Source of the DNA: Acidobacteriota bacterium
GTDB taxonomy: Bacteria > Acidobacteriota > Holophagae > Acanthopleuribacterales > Acanthopleuribacteraceae
Length of the DNA: 64,000 bases
Direction of reading: 5' to 3'
NCBI GenBank assembly: GCA_020439745.1
Contig: JAGQSC010000036.1
Span: forward strand, 186,001 to 250,000
Below are positions 18,268 through 28,152 of the stretch, piece by piece. The position numbers were made by a program, and so were the translations under genes. Each line of letters opens with the position of its first letter. The first letter of the stretch is position 1. Below the pieces are notes generated by a model. The model saw only the letters and a list, made by a program, of their open reading frames with translations, was not told the origin of the DNA and made no database searches.

Positions 18268-18313
18268 TTGCGTGGCTTCTTTTCTGGTTGTACAATTTAA
18301 ATGCGTACAAATT
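18268..18313 (+). promoter_or_regulatory. Promoter and candidate operator of the TacA/TacT-like module
   Basis: A -35 box TTGCGT (18268-18273), a 17-base spacer and a -10 box TACAAT (18291-18296) are present. The palindrome TTGTACAA (18288-18295) covers the -10, and a second GTACAA (18305-18310) follows 15 bases later, in phase for side-by-side ribbon-helix-helix dimers. Autorepression by the antitoxin is the expected mechanism. The sites are visible; binding is inferred. Confidence 0.5.
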
Positions 18314-18322
18314 GGAGGACCT

Positions 18323-19122
<800 letters not shown>

Positions 19123-19328
19123 TTGCGGAACCTCGACGGGGTTCTGGCTCTTGGGTGGTCGGAACCAGTGGTAGGCCCGCCTCGCGGTCCAACCGCTGGC
19201 TATATTCCGCAAATCCCTATGGGATTGAATGCGACCGCTCCCAACTGATTAATACAAGCATCTGATTCTCAACTGAATATTGCTAGAGCTACGTCGCCTC
19301 ATCAAAGCTGTCTTGAAGCCGCTAGATA

Positions 19329-20117
19329 TCAGTTACCCTTGTCGTCTAAGTAGGATAGGCCTCTGTCCCAGAGCTCTTTGGTTTCTTCTTTCGTCCACAA
19401 CATGCCCCGTATCAACACGTGTTTGCGTTGGGCGAAATGAGATAGTGTTCCACTTAACGAAAGCTCAAAGACATTAGTCTCTTCGCATTGGTCACAAGTC
19501 CGCATTTTGGCTTCCAGCACATGGCTATCTAAACCTTTGGCCGGAGTCAATGCAAGAATCGTTGCCTTGAAGTGATTCTCAAGACCTTCGGATGGAATGC
19601 CGAAGAGGCCGAGTTGACGAGGATCACTGAGCCATCTTTGGCAGTCCTCGCAAAAATAGTGCTGGCGAACACTCATGATTACGCAAATGAGACCGACACC
19701 AATAATTGTGACACATTCAATGATCCATGCCATCCAAACGGATGTACCACCGATTACTGGCGCGTCGATTCCCCAGCCCTCGCGCCATACACCTTCTCCA
19801 GCGGCTTGCGAGGCGATATTAGCCATTTCGAGTGGCGAAAAAACCCAATAATTAAAACCTGAACTGCGGTACATCCAGGCGACCCAAGTCATGTAGACCA
19901 GGTAGGCAAGTAACAAAAAGGCAAGTGTGTACACAAGAGCTGGTGCGCGTATTTTGAACCATTTGGTTAGCATGCTGATCAAGAAACCAGCACCGCTGCC
20001 AAGTGCAACGACGATCATGATTTTGAAATAAACCCTGGTATTGATCTGGATTAACACGTCGTATATTTCACCGATCACGTTTGATCTTTTCCTTACCTGT
20101 TTATCGATTTCTTTCAA
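19329..20117 (-). CDS. Membrane protein with C-terminal double-CxxC motif, unknown function
   Basis: Three hydrophobic segments (FKIMIVVALGSGAGFLISML, APALVYTLAFLLLAYLVY, VWMAWIIECVTIIGVGLICV) precede a cytosol-like tail with CEDC and, 60 or so residues on, CDQC, a possible zinc site. The frame continues upstream into dnaE2 but there reads out of frame, so the real start must lie after the dnaE2 stop. I place it at TTG 20117; GTG 20078 behind AAGGA is an alternative. Family unknown. It lies directly behind the mutagenesis cassette on the same strand, without obvious functional link. Confidence 0.6.
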   Translation of the reverse strand: MKEIDKQVRKRSNVIGEIYDVLIQINTRVYFKIMIVVALGSGAGFLISMLTKWFKIRAPALVYTLAFLLLAYLVYMTWVAWMYRSSGFNYWVFSPLEMANIASQAAGEGVWREGWGIDAPVIGGTSVWMAWIIECVTIIGVGLICVIMSVRQHYFCEDCQRWLSDPRQLGLFGIPSEGLENHFKATILALTPAKGLDSHVLEAKMRTCDQCEETNVFELSLSGTLSHFAQRKHVLIRGMLWTKEETKELWDRGLSYLDDKGN

Positions 20118-20130
20118 GCAGACTTGTAGG

Positions 20131-23100
20131 CTAGCGGTAGTTGCGTTCCTTGACGAAACCGGCAGCGGGGACTTCGCCAGCGTGGCCGGCCTGTTGCTGG
20201 GTGCGGTCCAATGTGACCACTTCGGCTTGCATGGCATCGGGTTGGTAGAAGTGCCGCACCATCACCGAGAAGGCGTCCTGTTCGCGTTGCAACACACCGG
20301 CCGCACATAAGAAACCGTGCTGTTCGATCACTTGTCGATAAATGCGATAGATGGCCGGTGTGATCACCAGGTTGTGGATACCGGTCTCATCTTCAATGGA
20401 GGCGAACAACATGCCGTTGGCTGTGGGTGGTGACTGCTTCACGATCACCATGCCAAACACCACCACGCTCTGGTTCTTCTTGCAGCGACCCGTGTCGGCC
20501 GCCAACACAATCTGAGATACCGGTACCGCGTAATGCCACAAATCCTCACGCACAACTTTTGCTGGATGGTCGCGCAATGATGTGGTGGTGGCATTGAAAT
20601 CGGCCTGGATGGACTCCAGCCGTTCTTCGGCCGCAAAGCGGACTGCCCGTCCCTCATCATGGACATCCAGTAAGGTGCTGTAGGGTGCTGCCTCGGCCAG
20701 CCACAAGGCGGCCCGTCTGGGAATGCCAAACACGGCGAAGGCATCCGCAGCCGCCAAAGCGGTCAAATCGGTACGGCCCAGTGGACAGGTGCGCAGCAAC
20801 ATTTCCAGCTGTCGCCAGTTACCGTGCTTCGCCCGTTGGGCTAATAACCGCTGGGCACCTGTCTTGCTCAGGCAACGCACCAAGCGCAAGCCCAATCGCA
20901 GGGCGTATACCGGCCGGCCGCGCGCTACATCCACTTGCTCCAACGTGGTATCCCAATCCGAGTGATGAACACAGATCGGTAGGATGGGAATGCCACCGGT
21001 GCGCGCGGTTTGAATCAGCGTGTGAGGTTGATAGAATCCCATGGGCTGCGCATTCAGAACCGAAGCAAAAAAAGCGGCGGGGTAGTGGCGTTTCAGGTAG
21101 CAGGAGGCATAGGCAATATGCGCAAAACTGGCAGAATGACTTTCGGGGAAACCATACGAGGCAAAGCCGCGTAACTGGGTGACCGTAGCCTCAATGAACG
21201 CTTCGTCAATGCCGTTATGGCGCATGCCTTCGATCAGCTTGGGGATCCATAAATCCACATCGCCGCGAATGGCGAAACTGCCGATGTTGCGGCGCAACTC
21301 GTTGGCTTCGCCGGGCGTGAACCCGCCCACCGCCATGGCGATACGCATCACCTGTTCCTGGAAGATGGGCACACCCATGGTGCGCTTGAGGATGGGTTCC
21401 AAACGCGGGTCGGGAAACGTGACCGGTTCCTTGCCATAACGCCGCCGCAAAAAGGGATGGATCATTTTTCCCTGAATGGGACCTGGCCGGATGATGGCAA
21501 TCTCAATCACCAGGTCATAAAAGTTGCGGGGCTTGAGTCTGGGAAGCATGGACATCTGGGCGCGAGACTCAATCTGAAAGGTCCCCACCGTATCTGCCCG
21601 TTGAATCATGGCATAGGTGTCGGGATCACCTTGAGGGATCTGCGCCAAGCTCAAGTCTTCGTTGTAATGCTCATGGATCAGAGTGAAACATTTGCGTAAG
21701 GCCGTCAACATACCCAGGCCCAGCACGTCCACCTTGAAAAAGCCAAGCGCTTCGATATCGTCCTTGCACCACTGGATGACACTGCGGCCCTCCATGGTGG
21801 CAGGCTCCTGAGCGGTCAACCAGTTGATGGGTTTGTCGGACAACACAAAACCACCAGAATGAATGCCCAGGTGGCGGGGAAAGCCCACCAAGCGGTCGGC
21901 CAAACGGGCCCACTGTTCCCAGGGCACCTCTTCCGGGGTCAAGTCACCGCGCACCTCAGCTAGGGTCTTTTCGGCACTTTGACCGCGGTAAGCCCGTGTG
22001 CCCAACAACTTGGCGGCGTGGTCCAAATGGCTGTCCGGCACACCCAATGCCTTGCCCACAGCGCGAATGGCGCCGCGCCGTCTGAAGGTGATGACATTGG
22101 CCACCATGGCGGCCTTGTCACGACCATAGCGGCGGTAGATGTACTGGATTACCTCTTCCCGCCGCTCGTGTTCAAAATCCACGTCAATATCCGGCGGATC
22201 GCCCCGTTCCACACTGATGAATCGCTCGAACAACAGGTCAAACAGCGAGGGATCCACAGCTGTAACCCCCAAGACAAAACAAACGGCTGAGTTAGCGGCC
22301 GACCCACGACCCTGGCATAGGATCTTCTGCTGACGAGCCCAATGGACAATATCCCATACGGTCAGGAAGTAATCGGCAAATTGGAGATGGGCGATCAGGC
22401 TCAATTCGTGGCGCAGCACATCGGCTATCTTTTCAGGGACGGGATCACCATAGGTGACGGCGGCCCCTTCCCAGGTCAATTTTTCCAAGTACGTCTGGGC
22501 GTTATAACCTTCGGGAATCATTTCCTTGGGGTAGTGGTAACGCAAGCTAGCCAGGTCGAAGTCACAAGCTGTATCCAATTCATGGGCGCACTGGACCGCT
22601 TTGCTGAAGGCCGGCAAATCACCATAGCGCTGCACCAGGGTTTGTTGTGGGTGCAAACAGCGCTCGTCGTTGACGAACATGTGCGGTACGGCTTCTTCCA
22701 TGGTGAGGTTTGTGCGGATAGCGTGCACTAGATCGCTCATTTCCACCTGCGCGCGGTCGTGAAAAAATGCGTCTTGTGCCATCAGGAAACGGGCGCTGAT
22801 TTGTTGACCCAAAGCCAGAGTGGCCTCCAGCCAACGATCTTCGCTGGGGTGCATATGACGACTGATGGCCAAGTAAAAACGGCCCTTGAAATGGTCACGC
22901 AGGAGTCCGCTTTGATGGGTCAGATCGGTGTGTTTACCCAGGCGGATGAGTCCACGCATGGGCTGAATGGCTGCCAATCCGGTCACGTCGGAAGCCAGCA
23001 ACTGGTCCAATGAGAGCCATGCATTGTGTTTCCCGCCGCGATGGGCTTCGGTCAGGAGACGGCACATGTTGTGGTAACCCTCATGGTTCATGGCCACTAG

Positions 23101-23397
23101 GGCCAAGGTACGTCTGAGGCACACGGGCAAATCATGGTCCTGGCTCAAATGCAGTTCGGCGCCGTAATGCAGGCGCAACTGGCAATCATGCCGCTTGGTT
23201 AGCCACTGACGCGCGCGCCAGGTGCGTGCCAAGCCATATACGCCGTCAAAGTCATTGATAGCGAGTGACCTGTAGCCCAACTGATGGGCCCGCGCCACCA
23301 TTTGGAAGGCATGTGATGCGCCGGTGAGGAAGCTGAAGTTAGTTTTGGCCAGCCACTCACACCATGGGCGCTGGTCAGGAGAATAAACCGTGTTCAT
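20131..23397 (-). CDS. dnaE2: Error-prone DNA polymerase III alpha subunit (DnaE2/ImuC)
   Basis: The 1088-residue protein carries an N-terminal PHP domain (FSFLTGASHAFQMVARAHQLGYRSLAINDFDGVYG) and the C-family polymerase palm with catalytic acidic residues in PPDIDVDFEHERREEV. A helix-hairpin-helix/OB region lies in the last third. It performs translesion synthesis in the ImuA-ImuB-DnaE2 mutasome. ATG 23397 follows AGGGTG and lies inside the end of imuB (23-base overlap). Length is normal for DnaE2 and shorter than replicative DnaE1. Confidence 0.97.
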   Translation of the reverse strand: MNTVYSPDQRPWCEWLAKTNFSFLTGASHAFQMVARAHQLGYRSLAINDFDGVYGLARTWRARQWLTKRHDCQLRLHYGAELHLSQDHDLPVCLRRTLALVAMNHEGYHNMCRLLTEAHRGGKHNAWLSLDQLLASDVTGLAAIQPMRGLIRLGKHTDLTHQSGLLRDHFKGRFYLAISRHMHPSEDRWLEATLALGQQISARFLMAQDAFFHDRAQVEMSDLVHAIRTNLTMEEAVPHMFVNDERCLHPQQTLVQRYGDLPAFSKAVQCAHELDTACDFDLASLRYHYPKEMIPEGYNAQTYLEKLTWEGAAVTYGDPVPEKIADVLRHELSLIAHLQFADYFLTVWDIVHWARQQKILCQGRGSAANSAVCFVLGVTAVDPSLFDLLFERFISVERGDPPDIDVDFEHERREEVIQYIYRRYGRDKAAMVANVITFRRRGAIRAVGKALGVPDSHLDHAAKLLGTRAYRGQSAEKTLAEVRGDLTPEEVPWEQWARLADRLVGFPRHLGIHSGGFVLSDKPINWLTAQEPATMEGRSVIQWCKDDIEALGFFKVDVLGLGMLTALRKCFTLIHEHYNEDLSLAQIPQGDPDTYAMIQRADTVGTFQIESRAQMSMLPRLKPRNFYDLVIEIAIIRPGPIQGKMIHPFLRRRYGKEPVTFPDPRLEPILKRTMGVPIFQEQVMRIAMAVGGFTPGEANELRRNIGSFAIRGDVDLWIPKLIEGMRHNGIDEAFIEATVTQLRGFASYGFPESHSASFAHIAYASCYLKRHYPAAFFASVLNAQPMGFYQPHTLIQTARTGGIPILPICVHHSDWDTTLEQVDVARGRPVYALRLGLRLVRCLSKTGAQRLLAQRAKHGNWRQLEMLLRTCPLGRTDLTALAAADAFAVFGIPRRAALWLAEAAPYSTLLDVHDEGRAVRFAAEERLESIQADFNATTTSLRDHPAKVVREDLWHYAVPVSQIVLAADTGRCKKNQSVVVFGMVIVKQSPPTANGMLFASIEDETGIHNLVITPAIYRIYRQVIEQHGFLCAAGVLQREQDAFSVMVRHFYQPDAMQAEVVTLDRTQQQAGHAGEVPAAGFVKERNYR

Positions 23398-24760
23398 ACC
23401 AGTCACCCTGTTGGTCGCGATAAAGCCAAGATCGGCTCATGCCCTCGCGCAGGCTGTAATAGTCCCGACTCATGGGTTGGCCTTCACTTTGGCGCCACCA
23501 CTTCACCTGGATGCGTTCCAGGAACTGACCATGGCGTCGCGGCTGTTGGCGAGGTCGGGCGGTGCGGTAGACGTAGATCGGTCGTAACTGCGCACACAGC
23601 TGTCGTGAAGATTTCATGGGATCATCCTGGCTGGGTTCACCCTCACAAAAACTCTCTTCCGGTAGGAAGTCGGCGGTACAGGCGTAGCGCTTTAAGGGGA
23701 CATGCAGTCTGTTTTCCAGGTTATGGACGCGGTTCTGGTCAGCCCGACCGAGGCTGATAAACAGTTCGTTCTGACGTTCGGGGATACGGAACCAGGAAGC
23801 CACTGACAGACGCCAGGATATGACGGCGAGCGTGCGGTCATCGCCTTGTTGGGTGCGGTGCGCGATGGTGGCAAAATAGCGTTCGCGCATGCGGGTGAGG
23901 GTGGTCTTGTGGTGTCCCTGCTCGCCGTGAAGATGGTGGGGATGACGGAATCCAATCGGCACGGTCAACTCCTGCAGATCATCAAACACCAACTCCCAAT
24001 TCAGTTGAGTCAGATGGTCGCTGCGGTCCCAGGCGGGGTCCAGGCAGAGTCGGTCCAGATCCTGACCGATGAGTGGCGATAGCTGATCCCACTCCCAGCA
24101 GGCGTAATCCAGCACGCGCTGATGGGTAGGCCGTTGTAGCGGTTGCCAGGCGACCCAGGGGAACCCGTCAATGGATGTTCCGGCATGGGTCCAGCGCCAC
24201 ATGGCGGCGATCATGGGGCCATAGCGCCGTTGCATGGCACCTCCGGTTACCGATGTGAACCCCTTGAGTTGCGTTACGTTCATGCGTGACACCGCGCGTT
24301 TGAGTTGGGCCAGTTCGCAGGTGATGTCGTGTTTGCGGTGCCGCGGCAACGCATCCAGGTGGATGCGCAGTTGGTCGGCGGCCGCAAACCAAGTCTGCCA
24401 GGGAACCTGGTCGAACAAACGTTGACCAAAGGAGCTGGCCTTGAGCACCAGACCCTTAAGGCCGCGTTCGCGTAAGGCACCCAACATCAGAACAGCTTGC
24501 CAGGGGTGGTCCGCCCCCGCTGCGGTGTCCAGGCCCTGGGCAGTGAGGTGGCGTTGGATCAGGGAGAGGGGGGTGATGCCCTCGCTCTGGGCGCGCCGCC
24601 TCCAGAAATCGCAGCAACTACGTAAATCAAAGAGCCACAAGTCCGGTGCCCACTTCATAGCGTGGGGTGTCAGTAAAGAGGCGTTAACTGGACCTGTTGG
24701 GACCAGTGCCAGATAGGCGGGTAGCGTTTGGGTGCTGTGGTTGTGGAGATCAATGATCAT
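23375..24760 (-). CDS. imuB: ImuB-like Y-family polymerase homologue
   Basis: The protein has 461 residues between imuA and dnaE2, overlapping both (11 bases with imuA). The C-terminal half fits ImuB, ending RDYYSLREGMSRSWLYRDQQGDWYEHGLFS, and GFRHPHHLHGEQ lies in the middle. The N-terminal half is unusually divergent: I find neither the conserved opening strand of Y-family polymerases nor a catalytic DE pair, in keeping with ImuB being catalytically inactive. Known ImuB proteins bridge the beta clamp, ImuA and DnaE2. Confidence 0.85.
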   Translation of the reverse strand: MIIDLHNHSTQTLPAYLALVPTGPVNASLLTPHAMKWAPDLWLFDLRSCCDFWRRRAQSEGITPLSLIQRHLTAQGLDTAAGADHPWQAVLMLGALRERGLKGLVLKASSFGQRLFDQVPWQTWFAAADQLRIHLDALPRHRKHDITCELAQLKRAVSRMNVTQLKGFTSVTGGAMQRRYGPMIAAMWRWTHAGTSIDGFPWVAWQPLQRPTHQRVLDYACWEWDQLSPLIGQDLDRLCLDPAWDRSDHLTQLNWELVFDDLQELTVPIGFRHPHHLHGEQGHHKTTLTRMRERYFATIAHRTQQGDDRTLAVISWRLSVASWFRIPERQNELFISLGRADQNRVHNLENRLHVPLKRYACTADFLPEESFCEGEPSQDDPMKSSRQLCAQLRPIYVYRTARPRQQPRRHGQFLERIQVKWWRQSEGQPMSRDYYSLREGMSRSWLYRDQQGDWYEHGLFS

Positions 24761-25364
24761 GGGTGCGGATCCGGACGCGGCAGGGTGGTGCGCCGCGCAA
24801 TAGGTGGACCTGATGCTCTTGGCGGGTTTCGTCGTACCAACAGTTCAGGCGCAATTTGGCCCAGACGTTGCCCTTCTCGGAACGCAGCAGGTAGGGTCGC
24901 AAGACCAACGTGAGGTTATGGTTATCGCGGGCGCGACCGGCCATGTAGGCGAGATCATCTTGAGTGATCTTTGGGGTGTCGAGCACAATGGCATCAAACA
25001 CGGGTTCGGTGAAGGCCGGTTTCAGGTCGTGCATCACATGGGAGGTGGTGGCGAAAAAGATGCGGGCAAGGTCCAGACCGCGGGCTTCCCAGGCGGGTGG
25101 GTACACAGTCAGTTCGTTGTCGGGCAGGACCCACAACAACAGGCCCAATTCACTGCGGTGCTGGGCATGCGCCAACAATCGCAGAATCAGTTCCCGTCCG
25201 CCACGTCCGGCCGGTAATCCCCACTCACTGAGTTCACCCGGTCGTAAGCCACCTCCGGTGGCCCGATCCAAGGTGTCCCAACCCGTGGCGATGGGACTGG
25301 TTCTCGAACGGCGCATGAAGGTATCTCCGGAGACAATCAGGTTGGGATCGAACACGGTTTGCAT
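24750..25364 (-). CDS. imuA: ImuA, RecA-like mutasome component
   Basis: The protein has 204 residues. The start region SPIATGWDTLDRATGGGLRPGELSEWGLPAGRGGRELILRLLAHA follows the RecA/SulA-like ImuA pattern, with the P-loop degenerated to GLPAGRGGRE. A later LDTPKITQDDLAYMAGRARD resembles the second core strand. ImuA binds ImuB and RecA during damage-induced mutagenesis. The gene starts 8 bases after lexA, so it belongs to the same transcript. Confidence 0.9.
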   Translation of the reverse strand: MQTVFDPNLIVSGDTFMRRSRTSPIATGWDTLDRATGGGLRPGELSEWGLPAGRGGRELILRLLAHAQHRSELGLLLWVLPDNELTVYPPAWEARGLDLARIFFATTSHVMHDLKPAFTEPVFDAIVLDTPKITQDDLAYMAGRARDNHNLTLVLRPYLLRSEKGNVWAKLRLNCWYDETRQEHQVHLLRGAPPCRVRIRTHDH

Positions 25365-25372
25365 GGCAACAC

Positions 25373-25969
25373 TCAGGTACGGCGGATGATGCCGCGTAGG
25401 ATACCGATGATGGAAACCTGGTCGGCGGGTTCCAGACGAACGGGGTAGTTGGGGTTGGAGGGGATCAGTTCCACCCAGGTGCCACGCAGGCGGACCCGTT
25501 TCAGGGTGACCTCGTCGGTGCCTACGCGTACGGCGGCTATTTCGTGGGGTGCGGCTTCAGATTTGGGCTGGATGATGGCGATATCGCCATCGGCGATGGC
25601 ATCGCCAGCCATGCTCTCACCACTCACCTGGACCGCCACCAGATCGCCCTGCCCGAAATAATGGGTATCCAGGTTCAGAAACTGATCGCTTTGTGGGTAG
25701 GTGGTATGGGGGGTACCTGCGGGGATGGTGCCTAGCAGTGGTAAACCACGGGGCGAAAGGGGCGGTAGCTGGAAACTGCTGGTTTGTGGATCCTGCCGGT
25801 GCAGGTAGCCTTTTCGTTCCAAGGCGCGCAGGTGACCCATCACCCCGTTGGGACTTTTGATGTTCAGCCATTGGGCCAACTGGCGTACGGAAGGCATGCT
25901 GCCCTGTTCGCGCATAGCCCGTTGAATACGGCGCAATACCTGTTGTTGTCGTGGTGTCAGATCGTCCAT
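25373..25969 (-). CDS. lexA: LexA-type SOS repressor
   Basis: The protein has 198 residues. The N-terminal winged helix (LTPRQQQVLRRIQRAMREQGSMPSVRQLAQWLNIKSPNGVMGHLRALERKGYL) is followed by an S24 peptidase domain with GTIPAGTP (cleavage region around the Ala-Gly), SGESMAGDAIADGDIA containing the catalytic Ser, and the catalytic Lys in the AAVRVGTDEVTLKR strand. It is the first gene of lexA-imuA-imuB-dnaE2, the layout seen with dedicated LexA2 repressors. Its own start codon overlaps a perfect palindrome that should be its operator. No second lexA is present in the window. Confidence 0.96.
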   Translation of the reverse strand: MDDLTPRQQQVLRRIQRAMREQGSMPSVRQLAQWLNIKSPNGVMGHLRALERKGYLHRQDPQTSSFQLPPLSPRGLPLLGTIPAGTPHTTYPQSDQFLNLDTHYFGQGDLVAVQVSGESMAGDAIADGDIAIIQPKSEAAPHEIAAVRVGTDEVTLKRVRLRGTWVELIPSNPNYPVRLEPADQVSIIGILRGIIRRT

Positions 25970-26015
25970 AGTGTACCCTGTACACTAATATACGGTGTTC
26001 ACTCTTCAAAAGCAA
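25969..26015 (-). promoter_or_regulatory. lexA promoter with palindromic LexA box
   Basis: Read on the minus strand: -35 TTGCTT (26015-26010), a 17-base spacer, -10 TATATT (25992-25987). The 19-bp perfect inverted repeat TAGTGTACCCTGTACACTA (plus strand, 25969-25987; 8-bp arms, 3-bp centre) runs from the -10 to the first base of the lexA ATG, so bound repressor would block initiation. The mRNA leader would be only about ten bases. Confidence 0.8.
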
Positions 26016-26036
26016 GTAGTGTGGCGCCGTTTTCTA

Positions 26037-26980
26037 TTAAGTCTGATGGGTCAGCAAATGGATGGTGTAGAAGACATAACAGGCCAGCAGGAATGCGCCT
26101 TCATAGCGGTTGATGCGACCCGGTCCGCGGAACCCATAACCGACGATGAAGAGCGACAGGGTTAACGCGGACATCACCAACACATCCTGCGCGATGAGGT
26201 CCCAGCCGATCTGCAAAGGCTGGATGAGTCCGGCGACACCTACCACGGCCAGTGTGTTGAAGAGATTAGAGCCGATGATGTTACCCAATGCGATATCGTG
26301 CTCCTTCCTGAATGCGGCCAGGACCGATGAAGCCAGTTCAGGTAGCGATGTGCCGACTGCCACGATACTCAGGCCAATCACCAAGTCACTGACACCAAAA
26401 GCCTTGGCAAGCTCAACTGCACCCCAGATGAGGATGCGTGGCCGACTAAGCCGATCACAAGCCACAGCATGGCTGTTTTCACGGAGGTCGGCTTATCGAT
26501 GGCATGTGCCATCTCATCGCCTAATGCGTCTGCTCTTTGACGGGTGCCTTCCCAGGTGGCCCAGGCCAATAGCGCCAAAAAAACGGCGATGAGTACGATT
26601 GCATCCATCAGGGAAATGGCACCATCCCGGATTTGCCACATGGCCAAGGCGGTGACGGCTGCAAGAACAGGTAACTCCTTGCGTATGACTTGTGATTGAA
26701 CGGTGATGGGTTTGATCAACGCGGTCAACCCAAGGATCAAGGCGATGTTGGTGATGTTGGAGCCATAGGCGTTTCCCAGGGCGAGGCCTGGATGTCCTTG
26801 ATGGGCCGCCAGTGCCGAGACCAACATCTCTGGCGCAGAGGTACCAAAGCCAACGATCACCATGCCAATCAGCAAGGGAGGAACGCCGTAATAACGAGCT
26901 ACCGCAGCTGAATTGCCAACAAACCGATCCGCGCTCCATACCAATGCAGCCAACCCGAACAACACCGCTAACCACGCCAT
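26037..26980 (-). pseudogene. Na+/Ca2+ antiporter (CaCA/YrbG family), frameshifted
   Basis: Two adjacent frames together make one YrbG-like exchanger. The first half starts at ATG 26980 behind GAGG and holds the first alpha repeat (GMVIVGFGTSAPEMLVSALAAHQG and GNAYGSNITNIALILG). The second half is in another frame and holds the second repeat (GLSIVAVGTSLPELASSVLAAFRKEHD and GNIIGSNLFNTLAVVG). The break lies at about 26420-26445. Aligning the two repeats suggests loss of several residues between GLVG and ILIWGAVELA, so a small deletion is more likely than a one-base error. The product would be non-functional unless the frame is restored. Confidence 0.8.
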
Positions 26981-27032
26981 GACGCACCTCAGCGCATCAT
27001 CATAGAGGCGAACCACCCAAGGCGGATAGATG

Positions 27033-27509
27033 TCAGTCGTGGTCGTATATGAGACCGGGCTGGCTGTAAGCCTGGGCGGCGCCGTGGCGGTAGGTGAGTT
27101 CGGCGCCGGAATGACCGGTTTGAATACCTATGACGAGCAGGGCGAGGCTAGAAACCAGCAACAATAGGGCACCTGCCTGCTTGCGGCGTAGGAACAGCGG
27201 TAGAAGTGAGGCGAGAAATACAATGCCCGCTGCCACCGTGAATCGCTCGCCCCATTCCTCGTGCAGCTCTAAGGCTGATTCCTGGATGACCTGTTCCACG
27301 CGTTCCTCGTCTTGCTCGCCCAGTTGTTTGGAGGCGATTGATGATCCCAGCAACAGGCCGTGAAAGGCAAGGATCCAAATCCAGGAGCGATGGGGCCATT
27401 TGTGGCGGCTGGAACCCCATATGAAAATCGAGATGATGCATGGCGAAAGACAGGCGAGTGCGATGGGGAAGTGGACGGCGAGTGGATGTAAAGGCAATCC
27501 GTTGAACAT
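27033..27509 (-). CDS. DUF2231-type membrane protein
   Basis: The protein has 158 residues with four hydrophobic segments. It begins with LHPLAVHFPIALACLSPC and ends with TGHSGAELTYRHGAA, the His-rich signatures of the DUF2231 family; LHEEWGERFT in the middle also fits. Some family members occur near heme or copper proteins, but the role is unknown. GGAGG precedes ATG 27509. It is divergent from the LuxR-type membrane regulator at 27604, with a 94-base shared promoter region. Confidence 0.85.
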   Translation of the reverse strand: MFNGLPLHPLAVHFPIALACLSPCIISIFIWGSSRHKWPHRSWIWILAFHGLLLGSSIASKQLGEQDEERVEQVIQESALELHEEWGERFTVAAGIVFLASLLPLFLRRKQAGALLLLVSSLALLVIGIQTGHSGAELTYRHGAAQAYSQPGLIYDHD

Positions 27510-27603
27510 GGTACCTCCGATCAGTGACTGGGGTTAACATAGGGGGTACCTGCGACAGGGGCATCCGACATATGTCCCATAGACGGTCTTTTTTGGTGCT
27601 GTT

Positions 27604-28113
27604 TTGCGATTCCATGTCTTTTTGGTGTTTTTGACCTTGGCTTTGGCCAGTCTTAGCTTGTGGGATCTGGTTGCGGATTTCACGGAGGGCCGTTCTTGGC
27701 CACATTTGTTGACCGAAGCGCTTTTGTTTTTTGTGTCCATTGTGGGCTTTATTTGGGTACTCAGGCACCTGGTGTCTGTGCGAAGAAGTCATCGTAAATT
27801 GTTGATTGACGTAGCGGATAAAGAATCAGAGTTGCGGCAATGGAAGGTGTCTTACCAAGAATTGTTACGTGGCGTGGGTGCGCAAATCGACGAGGCATTT
27901 GGACGCTGGCAACTGACGGGTGCTGAGAAAGAAGTGGGGTTGTTGTTGCTCAAGGGCTTGAGCTTCAAAGAAATGGCTCAGGTTAGGGGGACATCTGAGA
28001 AGACAGTGCGTCAGCAGGCGGCTTCTATTTACCTGAAATCCGACCTGCCGAACCGCTCGGAATTTGCGGCGTATTTTTTGGAAGATCTGCTACTGCCCTC
28101 ACAACCTATTTAA
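27604..28113 (+). CDS. Membrane-anchored LuxR-type transcriptional regulator
   Basis: The protein has 169 residues. Two hydrophobic segments (about 3-20 and 38-54) precede a coiled-coil (about 60-95) and a C-terminal LuxR/GerE helix-turn-helix (LTGAEKEVGLLLLKGLSFKEMAQVRGTSEKTVRQQAASIYLKSDLPNRSEFAAYFLEDLL). TTG 27604 is the only start between the upstream in-frame stop and the first hydrophobic segment. It would sense something at the membrane and act on nearby DNA. The divergent DUF2231 gene is a natural target; this is inferred from position. Confidence 0.8.
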   Translation: MRFHVFLVFLTLALASLSLWDLVADFTEGRSWPHLLTEALLFFVSIVGFIWVLRHLVSVRRSHRKLLIDVADKESELRQWKVSYQELLRGVGAQIDEAFGRWQLTGAEKEVGLLLLKGLSFKEMAQVRGTSEKTVRQQAASIYLKSDLPNRSEFAAYFLEDLLLPSQPI

Positions 28114-28152
28114 GGCGTGCGGTCTTCAGCGATTGCCTTGTAGAATGTCGGC

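Noticed and set aside
26420-26445. Programmed -1 frameshift in the antiporter gene
   Set aside because: No slippery heptamer or downstream stem is visible, and residues appear to be missing at the junction.
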